Positions 1-6,345 of a stretch of 6,619 nt of DNA are shown here, one piece after another. How positions within the stretch are numbered: position 1 is the first letter of the stretch; the number at the start of each line of letters is the position of its first letter. Source of the DNA: Bacteroidota bacterium (GTDB taxonomy: Bacteria; Bacteroidota; Bacteroidia; Chitinophagales; Chitinophagaceae). Position numbers and translations under genes: made by a program. The notes under the pieces were generated by a model, which saw nothing but the letters and a program-made list of their open reading frames with translations, was not told where the DNA came from and made no database searches. The stretch lies in assembly GCA_018267795.1 (NCBI GenBank), contig JAFDXS010000147.1, positions 1-6,619 on the forward strand. Reading direction: 5' to 3'.

Positions 1-1076
1 AGCTACCCGTAATAGAAACAATATCCGGTAGCCCAAGAGAAAGATACTACAGGAACAAACTGGAATTTACCTTTTCTCAGTTTCGCTACCGTACTATAGA
101 AGAAATAAAGGCAGCGGGTGAAGAACGCTTTCCCATAGAACCCGCGCTGGGTTTTCATGCACCGGGACTATTTGACAAAGTAGTAGAAATAAAGACCTGC
201 TACCTGCAGACGGAACCTACGAATCTGCTGCTGGATGTGCTGCGTACCTATACCGAAGAAAGGAAACTACCCTACTACGACTACCGGCAACAAAACGGCT
301 GGCTGAGAAATGTGGTGCTGCGCATAGCCACCACAGGTGAAATACTGGTGAACCTGGTGATGCACCATGAAGATAAAGCAGAGCGTATAGCCCTGCTGGA
401 CCATATGCTAGCTAACATACCTGGCATTACCTCCCTGCACTATACACTAAACGGCAAGGTAAATGACAGTCTACACGACCAGGATGTGATATGCTACCAT
501 GGGAAAGGATATATAGAAGAAAAGCTGGAGGACTTCAGGTTTAAAATATCGCCAAAGTCATTCTTTCAAACCAATACTTACCAGGCAGAATCGCTGTATA
601 GCATAACGAGAGAATTTGCAGGGCTGACCGGGGAAGAAACACTTTATGACCTTTACTGCGGTACCGGCAGCATTGGTATCTTCTGCTCTAAAGGCGCAAA
701 GAAGGTGATAGGCATAGAAGTGGTGGAAGATGCCGTAAAGGATGCGCGCGAAAATGCTGCGATGAATAAACTGGAGCATTGCCAGTTTTATGCGGGCGAT
801 GTGGCAGAAATATGCACCGATGAATTCTTTGCAGCACATGGCCGACCTGACGTAATAATAACAGACCCACCACGTGCAGGGATGCATGAGAAGTTAATAC
901 AGCAGTTATTGCGCATAAAAGCGCTCAAAGTGGTATATGTAAGTTGCAACCCTGCTACACAGGCCCGCGACCTGAAACTACTCGACGAGCTCTATAAAGT
1001 GACCAGGATACGACCTGTAGATATGTTCCCGCATACACATCATATAGAAAACGTTGCCTTGCTTGAATTGAAGTAA
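1..1076 (+). CDS. rlmD: 23S rRNA (uracil-5-)-methyltransferase, RlmD/RumA type, 5'-truncated by window edge
   Basis: This is a SAM-dependent enzyme that should methylate C5 of a 23S rRNA uridine (U1939 in E. coli for RlmD). The frame is open from base 3, the first whole codon, giving 357 visible residues. A GTG at 237 is internal, because family sequence continues upstream of it (YRNKLEFTFS at visible residues 16-25). Visible landmarks are Cys66 (IKTCYLQ), which fits the fourth Fe-S cysteine; Gln189 (FFQTN); the SAM loop DLYCGTGSIG at 216-225; DPPRAGM at 288-294; the nucleophile Cys315 in SCNPAT; and the likely general base Glu349 in HIENVALL. Family members run to roughly 430-470 residues, so about 100 are missing, including the TRAM domain and the first three cluster cysteines. 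Confusion with a TrmA or RlmC relative is possible but less likely. Of its 26 isoleucine codons, 23 are ATA by hand count. It ends 33 nt before a palindromic terminator facing ndk. Confidence 0.93.
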   Translation, partial: LPVIETISGSPRERYYRNKLEFTFSQFRYRTIEEIKAAGEERFPIEPALGFHAPGLFDKVVEIKTCYLQTEPTNLLLDVLRTYTEERKLPYYDYRQQNGWLRNVVLRIATTGEILVNLVMHHEDKAERIALLDHMLANIPGITSLHYTLNGKVNDSLHDQDVICYHGKGYIEEKLEDFRFKISPKSFFQTNTYQAESLYSITREFAGLTGEETLYDLYCGTGSIGIFCSKGAKKVIGIEVVEDAVKDARENAAMNKLEHCQFYAGDVAEICTDEFFAAHGRPDVIITDPPRAGMHEKLIQQLLRIKALKVVYVSCNPATQARDLKLLDELYKVTRIRPVDMFPHTHHIENVALLELK

Positions 1077-1108
1077 CACTTCAATATCCAAATAGTGCTA
1101 AGACATAA

Positions 1109-1136
1109 AAAAGGCGGTACCATGGTACCGCCTTTT
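1109..1136. terminator. Perfect 28-bp palindrome, probable bidirectional intrinsic terminator
   Basis: The arm AAAAGGCGGTACCA is followed directly by its exact reverse complement, giving a GC-rich stem core flanked by A and T runs. On the + strand it ends in TTTT then GATT; on the - strand the tract is six T (the A run at 1107-1112). It lies 33 nt past the rlmD stop and 24 nt past the ndk stop, midway between the convergent genes, so it can end both transcripts. The U tract is longer for ndk. Confidence 0.88.
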
Positions 1137-1159
1137 GATTATAAAGTACTGTATGATTT

Positions 1160-1576
1160 TTAGAATCTTTCCAATCCGCTAAAGAAGAAATCACCTTCTA
1201 TTTTAGCGTTTTCGTCGCTGTCAGAACCATGTACAGCATTTTCGCCTATAGAAGCAGCATATTTCTTACGGATAGTGCCTTCTTCAGCCTGGGCAGGGTT
1301 GGTAGCACCGATAAGCTTACGGAAATCAGCAACAGCGTTATCTTTTTCAAGGATAGCCGCTACTATAGGGCCGCTGCTCATGAATTCAGTGAGCTCTCCG
1401 TAAAAAGGGCGTTCTTTGTGAACTTCATAAAACTGGCCTGCCTTTTCAGTGCTCAGCTTAGTATATTTCATGGCAATAATCTTAAAACCTGCAGCATTGA
1501 TCATTTGCAGAATATTACCAATATTACCCGCGCGAACTGCGTCAGGCTTAATCATTGTGAATGTGCGATTGGACAT
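1160..1576 (-). CDS. ndk: Nucleoside diphosphate kinase
   Basis: Ndk transfers the gamma phosphate from ATP to nucleoside diphosphates through a phosphohistidine, balancing cytoplasmic NTP and dNTP pools. The 138-residue product has the usual bacterial length and every expected landmark: Lys10 in TMIKPD, Tyr50, the ERPFYGELTEFM segment at 55-66, Arg86, Thr92, Arg103, Asn113 and the catalytic His116 in NAVHGSDS. The ATG at 1574-1576 puts the standard MSNRTFTMIKPDA start at the N-terminus, and no upstream start fits better. The leader is T-rich without a Shine-Dalgarno match. Isoleucine codons are mostly ATT and ATC (9 of 12), unlike the neighbours, which fits a highly expressed gene. It stands alone on the minus strand, convergent with rlmD and divergent from nrnA. 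An opposite-strand frame across it is a shadow. Confidence 0.98.
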   Translation of the reverse strand: MSNRTFTMIKPDAVRAGNIGNILQMINAAGFKIIAMKYTKLSTEKAGQFYEVHKERPFYGELTEFMSSGPIVAAILEKDNAVADFRKLIGATNPAQAEEGTIRKKYAASIGENAVHGSDSDENAKIEGDFFFSGLERF

Positions 1577-1603
1577 AAAAAATCTACTTTGTAATTGACG
1601 CCG

Positions 1604-1636
1604 CGAAATTAGGCTATTTTAGGATTTATCTGCAAA
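1604..1636 (-). promoter_or_regulatory. Candidate ndk promoter, Bacteroidota type
   Basis: Read on the minus strand, TTTG (1633-1636) is followed after 21 nt by TAATTTCG (1604-1611), one mismatch from the TAnnTTTG -7 box of Bacteroidota. The spacing lies in the known 17-23 nt range. Transcription would start near 1597-1600, leaving a leader of about 20-25 nt before the ndk ATG. This is a pattern match only. Confidence 0.55.
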
Positions 1637-1677
1637 AGCTTTATAAAAGTTTTAGGAATTAGTGCAGAAAAAAGAAA

Positions 1678-1706
1678 GTGTATTTAGCAATTACTGATTA
1701 TTTTTG
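1678..1706 (+). promoter_or_regulatory. Candidate promoter for the nrnA-FKBP-FKBP-M1 operon
   Basis: TATTTTTG at 1699-1706 matches the Bacteroidota -7 consensus TAnnTTTG exactly. The -33 element is weak: GTG at 1678-1680, spaced 18 nt, is one mismatch from TTG. Transcription would start near 1711-1713, about 42-44 nt before the nrnA ATG. No other convincing promoter appears before the four co-directional genes that follow. Confidence 0.5.
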
Positions 1707-1754
1707 CCAGCCCTTTAAAAAAATACCGCAGATAACGGTTTGGGATATTTACTC

Positions 1755-2768
1755 ATGCGCCCGATACAAGACGCTTTTCCTCTGCTGCAAACACCTAAAA
1801 AGATATTCATCACCACCCACCACAAGCCGGATGGAGATGCAATAGGCAGCATGCTGGGACTATACCACTACCTGGTAAAAAAGGGACACTTGGTAACGGC
1901 GGTGAGCCCCGGTGAACTCCCCGACTTCCTGATGTGGATGCCGGGAGTGGATATGCTCTATAACTATGAAGCAGAACCTAAAGCCGCACTGGAGGCCTTA
2001 ACGCAATGTGACCTAATATTTTGCGTTGACTTTAATGACTATAGCCGCACTAAGCATCTGACACAGCATCTTGCAGCAGCAACGCAGCCAAAGATATTAA
2101 TAGACCATCACCTGTTCCCCGCCCCGGTGTGGGACTATGGTATGAGTATACCTGAAAAAAGCAGCACCTGCGAAATGGTGTATGACTTTATAAACCTGAG
2201 TTGTGACAATGCACTAATAGACCTGGACACAGCGGCCTGCCTGTACACAGGGGTAATGACCGATACCGGCTCTTTCCGTTTCCCTATTACTACGGCCAGC
2301 GTGCATGAAATGATAGCGGACCTGAAACATAAGGGACTGGACCATACGCGCATACATGAAGAAGTATATGACTCATGGTCCACAAGCAGGATGCGCTTCC
2401 TGGGCTATGTGCTGATGGAAAAAATGGAGATATTCCCTAAATACAATGCCGGCCTCATAGCCTTGTCTAAAAAAGATATGAAGCTATTTGACGTACGTAA
2501 TGGCGATACAGAAGGGCTGGTGAACTACCCGCTGAGTATTGCTAACATACGGTTTGCCACACTGATAACTGAGCGTGGGGACGAAATAAAAATGTCGTTC
2601 AGAAGCAAAGGAGATTTTGACGTGAGCTCTTTCGCAAGAGAGTATTTTAACGGAGGCGGCCATTTCAATGCCTCAGGCGGCCGAACAAATTTGAGTTTTA
2701 TTGACACAATAGCATATTTTAAGAAAATTTTGTCCGATATTCACCCCCGATTAATTAACACAATATGA
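1755..2768 (+). CDS. nrnA: DHH/DHHA1 phosphoesterase, oligoribonuclease/pAp phosphatase NrnA
   Basis: Family members degrade 2-5 nt nano-RNAs and dephosphorylate 3'-phosphoadenosine 5'-phosphate (pAp) in the cytoplasm using Mn2+. Counting from the ATG at 1755 (337 residues), the DHH domain shows HHKPDGD at 22-28, VDFND at 91-95, DHH at 117-119 and MTDTGSF at 168-174. The DHHA1 domain ends in GGGHFNASGG at 300-309, the substrate-binding signature. An in-frame TTG at 1740 would add five residues, but the ATG gives the normal MRPI...LLQTPKKIFITTHHKPDGD beginning of Bacteroidota homologues. Length is normal and all metal ligands are present. Its TGA overlaps the ATG of the next gene (ATGA at 2765-2768), so the lipoprotein isomerase is probably translationally coupled. 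DHH members also include c-di-AMP phosphodiesterases (GdpP, DhhP type), so the substrate is assigned by similarity only. Confidence 0.92.
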   Translation: MRPIQDAFPLLQTPKKIFITTHHKPDGDAIGSMLGLYHYLVKKGHLVTAVSPGELPDFLMWMPGVDMLYNYEAEPKAALEALTQCDLIFCVDFNDYSRTKHLTQHLAAATQPKILIDHHLFPAPVWDYGMSIPEKSSTCEMVYDFINLSCDNALIDLDTAACLYTGVMTDTGSFRFPITTASVHEMIADLKHKGLDHTRIHEEVYDSWSTSRMRFLGYVLMEKMEIFPKYNAGLIALSKKDMKLFDVRNGDTEGLVNYPLSIANIRFATLITERGDEIKMSFRSKGDFDVSSFAREYFNGGGHFNASGGRTNLSFIDTIAYFKKILSDIHPRLINTI

Positions 2769-3661
2769 TAAAAAGAGTAATACCGATCGCCTTGTTAGGC
2801 ATAACTGTACTAAGCGCATGCCATAATGGTGGTAGCGGAGATTTCAAAAATTCTAATGGTATTGAATATAAAATAGTGAAAGACGCACCGGGTGATGATC
2901 ATCCGAAAGTGGGCGACTTCGCTAGTGTAAATATTAAGATGTATGCTGGTGACAGCTTGCTTGCAGATTCAAGAAAACTGAATGATGGCAAGCCGGTAGA
3001 ACTACAGGTGCAGGAATCTAAAATGCGCGGCGACTGGATGGGCGCATTAACAATGCTGACAACAGGCGATAGCGCAGTATTCCGCGTAAAGGTGGATTCA
3101 CTGAAGAAATTCCTCGGTGGTCAGCCATTACCTCCATTTATGAAATCAGGCACTTACCTTACTTACCAGGTATCGCTTGTTTCAGTAAAAACTGCAGCAG
3201 ACTACAAGAAAGAACAGGATGCTAAAGCTGTTTCGCAAAAAGATGCAGACGATAAAACGCTGCAGGAATACTTTGCAAAGAACAATATAAAAGCAAACAA
3301 AACTGCGTCAGGCCTTTATTATACCATACAGAACGAAGGCAATGGCGCCCAGATAAAAGCAGGCGATACTGCTTTTGTAAACTATACCGGCAAAACAATG
3401 GACGGAAAAGTATTTGATTCAAATACCGACCCGGCTATAGCTCATGGCAGACCAATGAAACCACTGGAAATACCAGTAGGTGCGCATGCTATGATACCTG
3501 GTATGGACGAAGGTATTGCCCTGCTGAAGAAAGGTGCTAAGGCTACCCTGTACTTGCCTTCAGGTCTTGCTTATGGCCCTGCTAGCCCTGGTCCTGGCAT
3601 AGGCCCTAACTCTATACTGATGTTTGATGTAGAGGTAAAAGACGTAAAGAGCGCAAAATAA
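2765..3661 (+). CDS. FKBP-type peptidyl-prolyl cis-trans isomerase, lipoprotein, two FKBP-like domains
   Basis: This is a probable envelope-anchored prolyl isomerase of 298 residues. The N-terminus has a signal peptide ending in the lipobox LSAC, with lipidated Cys19. The residues after it (HNGGSGD) are not an obvious surface-export signal, so a periplasm-facing anchor is likely. Residues 33-141 form a degenerate FKBP-like domain (GDSAVF at 101-106, LPPFMK at 122-127). A charged helical linker spans about 142-178. Residues 181-295 are a recognisable FKBP domain: VNYTGK at 205-210, VFDSN at 216-220, LAYG at 268-271, MFDVEV at 286-291. Tyr207, Asp218, Tyr270 and Phe287 of the pocket are kept, but the pocket-floor Trp is Met247 (IPGMDEG) and the Val before the pocket Ile is Met243. 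Activity may therefore be reduced or specificity shifted. It overlaps nrnA by 4 nt and sits 33 nt before its paralogue. A relationship to gliding protein GldI is possible but unproven. Confidence 0.9.
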   Translation: MIKRVIPIALLGITVLSACHNGGSGDFKNSNGIEYKIVKDAPGDDHPKVGDFASVNIKMYAGDSLLADSRKLNDGKPVELQVQESKMRGDWMGALTMLTTGDSAVFRVKVDSLKKFLGGQPLPPFMKSGTYLTYQVSLVSVKTAADYKKEQDAKAVSQKDADDKTLQEYFAKNNIKANKTASGLYYTIQNEGNGAQIKAGDTAFVNYTGKTMDGKVFDSNTDPAIAHGRPMKPLEIPVGAHAMIPGMDEGIALLKKGAKATLYLPSGLAYGPASPGPGIGPNSILMFDVEVKDVKSAK

Positions 3662-3694
3662 TTGCTATAAAAACAATCATTATAAAAAACCAAA

Positions 3695-4651
3695 ATGAAA
3701 AAACTTCTTATAACGTCATTGTCTCTTGCATTACTGAGCAATATGGGATATGCGCAAAAGAAACAATATACCGGCTTCAGTAAAACACCAAGAGGACTGG
3801 AATATAAAATAATACCCGGTCCTAATGCCAATGGCAGAAAAGGCGCCGTAACAGATATGCTTAGCATGCACGTGCACATGTATGTGAATGACAGTCTTAT
3901 TTTCGATTCACGCAAGGTGAATAAAAATGAGCCTGTACCATTACAGATACAGCAGCCTGCATTTGGCGGCGACCTGGCAGAAGGATTGCCAATGCTGTCT
4001 GTAGGCGATAGCGCTGTTTTCCTGGTGCCTGTTGATTCTATTATGAAAATGGGCCAACAGCTACCTCCTTTTATGAAGGCAGGTGACAAGCTGGAATACC
4101 AGATAGTGCTTACATCTATCAAATCTCAGGCTGAGTTGAAAACAGAAGCTGAAGCACATGCTGCAAAGCAAATAGGTGTAGATGATTCTTTGATAAAATC
4201 TTACCTGAAAGCAAATAACCTTACTGCAAGTAAAACGCCATCAGGCCTTTACTATATTATGGACAAGCCAGGTGCGGGTCCTGTAGCGCAGAATGGTAAA
4301 ATAGTAACTGTAAACTATACAGGCAAATTGCTTGACGGCAGAATATTCGACTCAAATGTTGATTCAAACTTCCACCACGTGCAGCCGTTCCAGTTTGGCC
4401 TTGGTAAAGGACAAGTGATAAAAGGCTGGGACGAAGGTGTAGGCCTGATGAAAAAAGGAAGCAAAGCAACATTCTTTATTCCATCATCATTAGCTTACGG
4501 CGAAAGAAGCCCAAGCCCTGTGATACCTGCAGATGCGGTATTAGTATTCAATGTAGAAGTAGTGGACATAACTGCAGACAACGCACAGCCTGCTAATGCA
4601 CCGATAAAAGCTACCAGCAGCAAACCTGCAAAGAATGTTAAGAAGAAATAG
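3695..4651 (+). CDS. FKBP-type peptidyl-prolyl cis-trans isomerase, secreted, two FKBP-like domains
   Basis: This 318-residue paralogue of the preceding lipoprotein has the same architecture. The N-terminus is a Sec signal peptide (MKKLLITSLSLALLSNMGYA, cleavage likely before Gln21) without a lipobox, so the product should be soluble in the periplasm. Residues 34-143 are a degenerate FKBP-like domain (LIFDSR at 68-73, GDSAVF at 104-109, LPPFMK at 123-128). A linker helix follows, then a complete FKBP domain at about 182-293: VNYTGK, IFDSN, VIKGWDEG, FIPSSLAYG, VFNVEV. The pocket residues Tyr208, Phe218, Asp219, Val241, Ile242, Trp245, Tyr268 and Phe285 are all present, so isomerase activity is expected. 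The C-terminus is a basic tail (PAKNVKKK). The start is preceded by an A-rich stretch (AAAAAACCAAAATG), typical of Bacteroidota initiation, not by a Shine-Dalgarno site. Its last 17 nt overlap the aminopeptidase gene. Confidence 0.92.
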   Translation: MKKLLITSLSLALLSNMGYAQKKQYTGFSKTPRGLEYKIIPGPNANGRKGAVTDMLSMHVHMYVNDSLIFDSRKVNKNEPVPLQIQQPAFGGDLAEGLPMLSVGDSAVFLVPVDSIMKMGQQLPPFMKAGDKLEYQIVLTSIKSQAELKTEAEAHAAKQIGVDDSLIKSYLKANNLTASKTPSGLYYIMDKPGAGPVAQNGKIVTVNYTGKLLDGRIFDSNVDSNFHHVQPFQFGLGKGQVIKGWDEGVGLMKKGSKATFFIPSSLAYGERSPSPVIPADAVLVFNVEVVDITADNAQPANAPIKATSSKPAKNVKKK

Positions 4652-6284
4652 TATCCATAAAATACAATATTTCACTTTTATAATGTGGTATTTGCTCATG
4701 GCAAATACCACATTTGCTTATACCCATGCCGACACGCTAAGGGGCAGCAATGGCAATGGAAGAAGCTGGTGGGACCTGCAGCACTATGAGCTGAGTGTAA
4801 AGTTTGACACCGCCGCGAAAAGCATAACAGGAAAGAATGAAATAAGCTTTACCGTAAGCGGCATCGCGCATGACAGTATGCAGATAGACCTGCAGGGGCC
4901 TATGGTACTGGACCGGGTGATACTGAATGAGGACAATGTAACAGTAGCCCATGAAGGAAATGTATGGTGGATAAAACATCCTTTCAGCAAATGGGCAGTA
5001 GGGAGCAAGCATACTATAACTGTCTTCTTCCATGGTAAACCTAAAGAAGCAAAACTGCCGCCCTGGGATGGCGGCTTTGTGTGGGCTAAAGATAGCCTCG
5101 GCCGTATGTGGGCAGCTGTAGCCTGCCAGGAACTGGGCGCAAGTGTATGGTGGCCATGCAAAGACGTGCAATGGGATGAGCCGGACAGCGGCATGAGCAT
5201 GCACTACTGCGTACCTAATGGATTGACTTGCGTAGCAAACGGAAGACTTGAAGGCAAAAAAGCTGAAGGAGATAATTATACCTGCTGGGACTGGGAAGTG
5301 AAAAATCCGATAAATAATTATGACGCTACTTTTTATATAGGACACTATACCTCCTGGAGCGACACCCTGATGGGAGAAAAAGGGAAGCTAAGCCTGGATT
5401 TTTATGCATTGGATTACAACGAAAAGGTTGCCCGAAAACAGTTTGCTGTAGTGAAGCCCATGATACATTGCTTTGAGCACTGGATGGGGCCCTACCCTTT
5501 TTATGAAGATGGCTACAAACTGGTAGAAGCGCCCTACCTGGGTATGGAACACCAGAGCGCAGTAGCCTATGGCAATAAATACCAAATGGGCTACCTGGGC
5601 AGGGACAGAAGCAATACAGGCGTAGGGCTGGAGTTTGACTTTATAATAGTGCATGAAAGCGGGCACGAATGGTTTGGCAACAACATTACAGCAAAGGACA
5701 TAGCAGACAACTGGATACATGAAGGTATTACAACCTATACGGAAACCCTGTTTGCAGAATGCCTGCTGGGCAAGAAGAAAGCCTTTGAATACATAAGAGG
5801 GGAAGCTGCCAATAACATAAGAAATGATAAGCCGGTAATAGGCGACTACGGTGTAAATGCAGAAGGCTCAGGCGACATGTATGATAAGGGTGCTGCCCTT
5901 ATACATATGATACGAATGATGATGAATAATGATGAAAAATTCAGGAATATGCTGCGCGATATGAGTGCTACTTATTATCACAAAATAGTAACTACCAAGG
6001 AAATCGAGCAGTATATAAATGACTATACGAAAATCAATTTCACTCCCCTATTCGACCTGTATTTAAGGGCCACAATTATACCGGAACTGGAATATTATAT
6101 AAAAGGCAAGCAACTATATTATCGTTTCACTAATGTGCCTGATGATTTCAGCCTGCCGATAGAAGTAAGTGCGGGGAATAAGAAAATGACAATCAGGCCG
6201 ACGAATAACTGGCAAAACAGTAGCTGGAAACACGGTTATAACATTTCATTCTCCAAAGACTTCCTGATAAAGGTAAAATCATAA
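4635..6284 (+). CDS. Secreted M1-family zinc metallo-aminopeptidase
   Basis: Aminopeptidases of family M1 remove N-terminal residues from peptides with one catalytic zinc. In this 549-residue product the zinc site is HESGH at 340-344 (His340, His344, catalytic Glu341) plus Glu363, 19 residues on as in LTA4 hydrolase. Tyr416 in MYDKGA is the transition-state tyrosine. The N-terminus-binding motif is GMEHQ at 303-307, a variant of GxMEN. An N-terminal beta domain occupies about 45-240, and a short beta domain follows about 485. The start at 4635 is chosen because it supplies a basic n-region (LRRNSIHK) before a hydrophobic core, with cleavage likely after TFA at 26-28. ATGs at 4683 and 4698 would lose it. 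The gene overlaps the upstream FKBP gene by 17 nt, so the two are probably coupled and the enzyme exported with the isomerases. It lacks the large helical C-terminal domain of PepN. About 26 of 35 Ile codons are ATA. Confidence 0.94.
   Translation: MLRRNSIHKIQYFTFIMWYLLMANTTFAYTHADTLRGSNGNGRSWWDLQHYELSVKFDTAAKSITGKNEISFTVSGIAHDSMQIDLQGPMVLDRVILNEDNVTVAHEGNVWWIKHPFSKWAVGSKHTITVFFHGKPKEAKLPPWDGGFVWAKDSLGRMWAAVACQELGASVWWPCKDVQWDEPDSGMSMHYCVPNGLTCVANGRLEGKKAEGDNYTCWDWEVKNPINNYDATFYIGHYTSWSDTLMGEKGKLSLDFYALDYNEKVARKQFAVVKPMIHCFEHWMGPYPFYEDGYKLVEAPYLGMEHQSAVAYGNKYQMGYLGRDRSNTGVGLEFDFIIVHESGHEWFGNNITAKDIADNWIHEGITTYTETLFAECLLGKKKAFEYIRGEAANNIRNDKPVIGDYGVNAEGSGDMYDKGAALIHMIRMMMNNDEKFRNMLRDMSATYYHKIVTTKEIEQYINDYTKINFTPLFDLYLRATIIPELEYYIKGKQLYYRFTNVPDDFSLPIEVSAGNKKMTIRPTNNWQNSSWKHGYNISFSKDFLIKVKS
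4682..4714 (+). repeat. 14-bp perfect inverted repeat with 5-nt loop inside the aminopeptidase signal-peptide codons
   Basis: The arm AATGTGGTATTTGC (4682-4695) and its exact complement (4701-4714) enclose the loop TCATG. The stem starts 31 nt after the stop codon of the second FKBP gene and 45 nt after the aminopeptidase start codon. The in-frame ATG at 4683 lies in the left arm and the one at 4698 in the loop. No T run follows, so it does not look like an intrinsic terminator. It may fold in mRNA and affect stability or expression downstream, or it may be a DNA-binding site. The symmetry is directly visible; any function is inferred. Confidence 0.75.
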
Positions 6285-6288
6285 CAAT

Positions 6289-6297
6289 TTATCCACA
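6289..6297 (+). promoter_or_regulatory. DnaA-box consensus match upstream of mutS
   Basis: TTATCCACA matches the strong DnaA-box 9-mer exactly. It lies in the 73-nt gap between the aminopeptidase stop and mutS, 14 nt before the candidate -33 element. It is a single site, with no cluster or AT-rich unwinding region, so it is not an origin. It could be a DnaA regulatory site or chance. Confidence 0.4.
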
Positions 6298-6311
6298 TAG
6301 TTAGATAACTC

Positions 6312-6345
6312 TTTGAGAGTGATAGGCCATTTTTAGTTAGGTTTG
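6312..6345 (+). promoter_or_regulatory. Candidate mutS promoter, Bacteroidota type
   Basis: TTTG (6312-6315) and TAGGTTTG (6338-6345) are exact matches to the two consensus elements, 22 nt apart. Transcription would begin near 6350, giving a very short leader before the ATG at 6358. The -33 element sits within a small dyad, ACTCT-TTG-AGAGT (6308-6320), which could be an operator or a weak hairpin. No strong terminator for the preceding operon is visible in this gap, so readthrough into mutS is possible. Confidence 0.65.

Noticed and set aside
237..1076. rlmD starting at GTG 237
   Set aside because: The frame stays open to the window edge and the upstream codons encode conserved RlmD sequence (YRNKLEFTFS, IKTCYLQ), so the GTG is an internal Val codon.
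1229..1594. 121-residue plus-strand frame over ndk
   Set aside because: It is antisense to a fully conserved ndk, with no motif of its own.
1740..1754. TTG 1740 as the nrnA start
   Set aside because: The five extra residues have no family support; ATG 1755 gives the usual N-terminus.
3571..4122. 183-residue minus-strand frame across the two FKBP genes
   Set aside because: It spans the end of one convincing gene and the signal peptide and N-domain of the next, with no family motif; it is a shadow.
4683..4700. ATG 4683 or 4698 as the aminopeptidase start
   Set aside because: Either would remove the basic n-region, and 4698 would remove the signal peptide altogether. The ATG at 4635 gives a complete Sec signal.
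4682..4714. Hairpin as an intrinsic terminator after the second FKBP gene
   Set aside because: No T run follows the stem on either strand and it lies inside a well-supported coding region.
4737..5345. 202-residue minus-strand frame
   Set aside because: It lies wholly antisense to the M1 gene, its product has no recognisable domain, and the M1 frame has clear catalytic motifs.
6308..6320. Small dyad ACTCT-TTG-AGAGT as the operon terminator
   Set aside because: The stem is five A/T-leaning pairs and no T run follows directly, so it is too weak to call.
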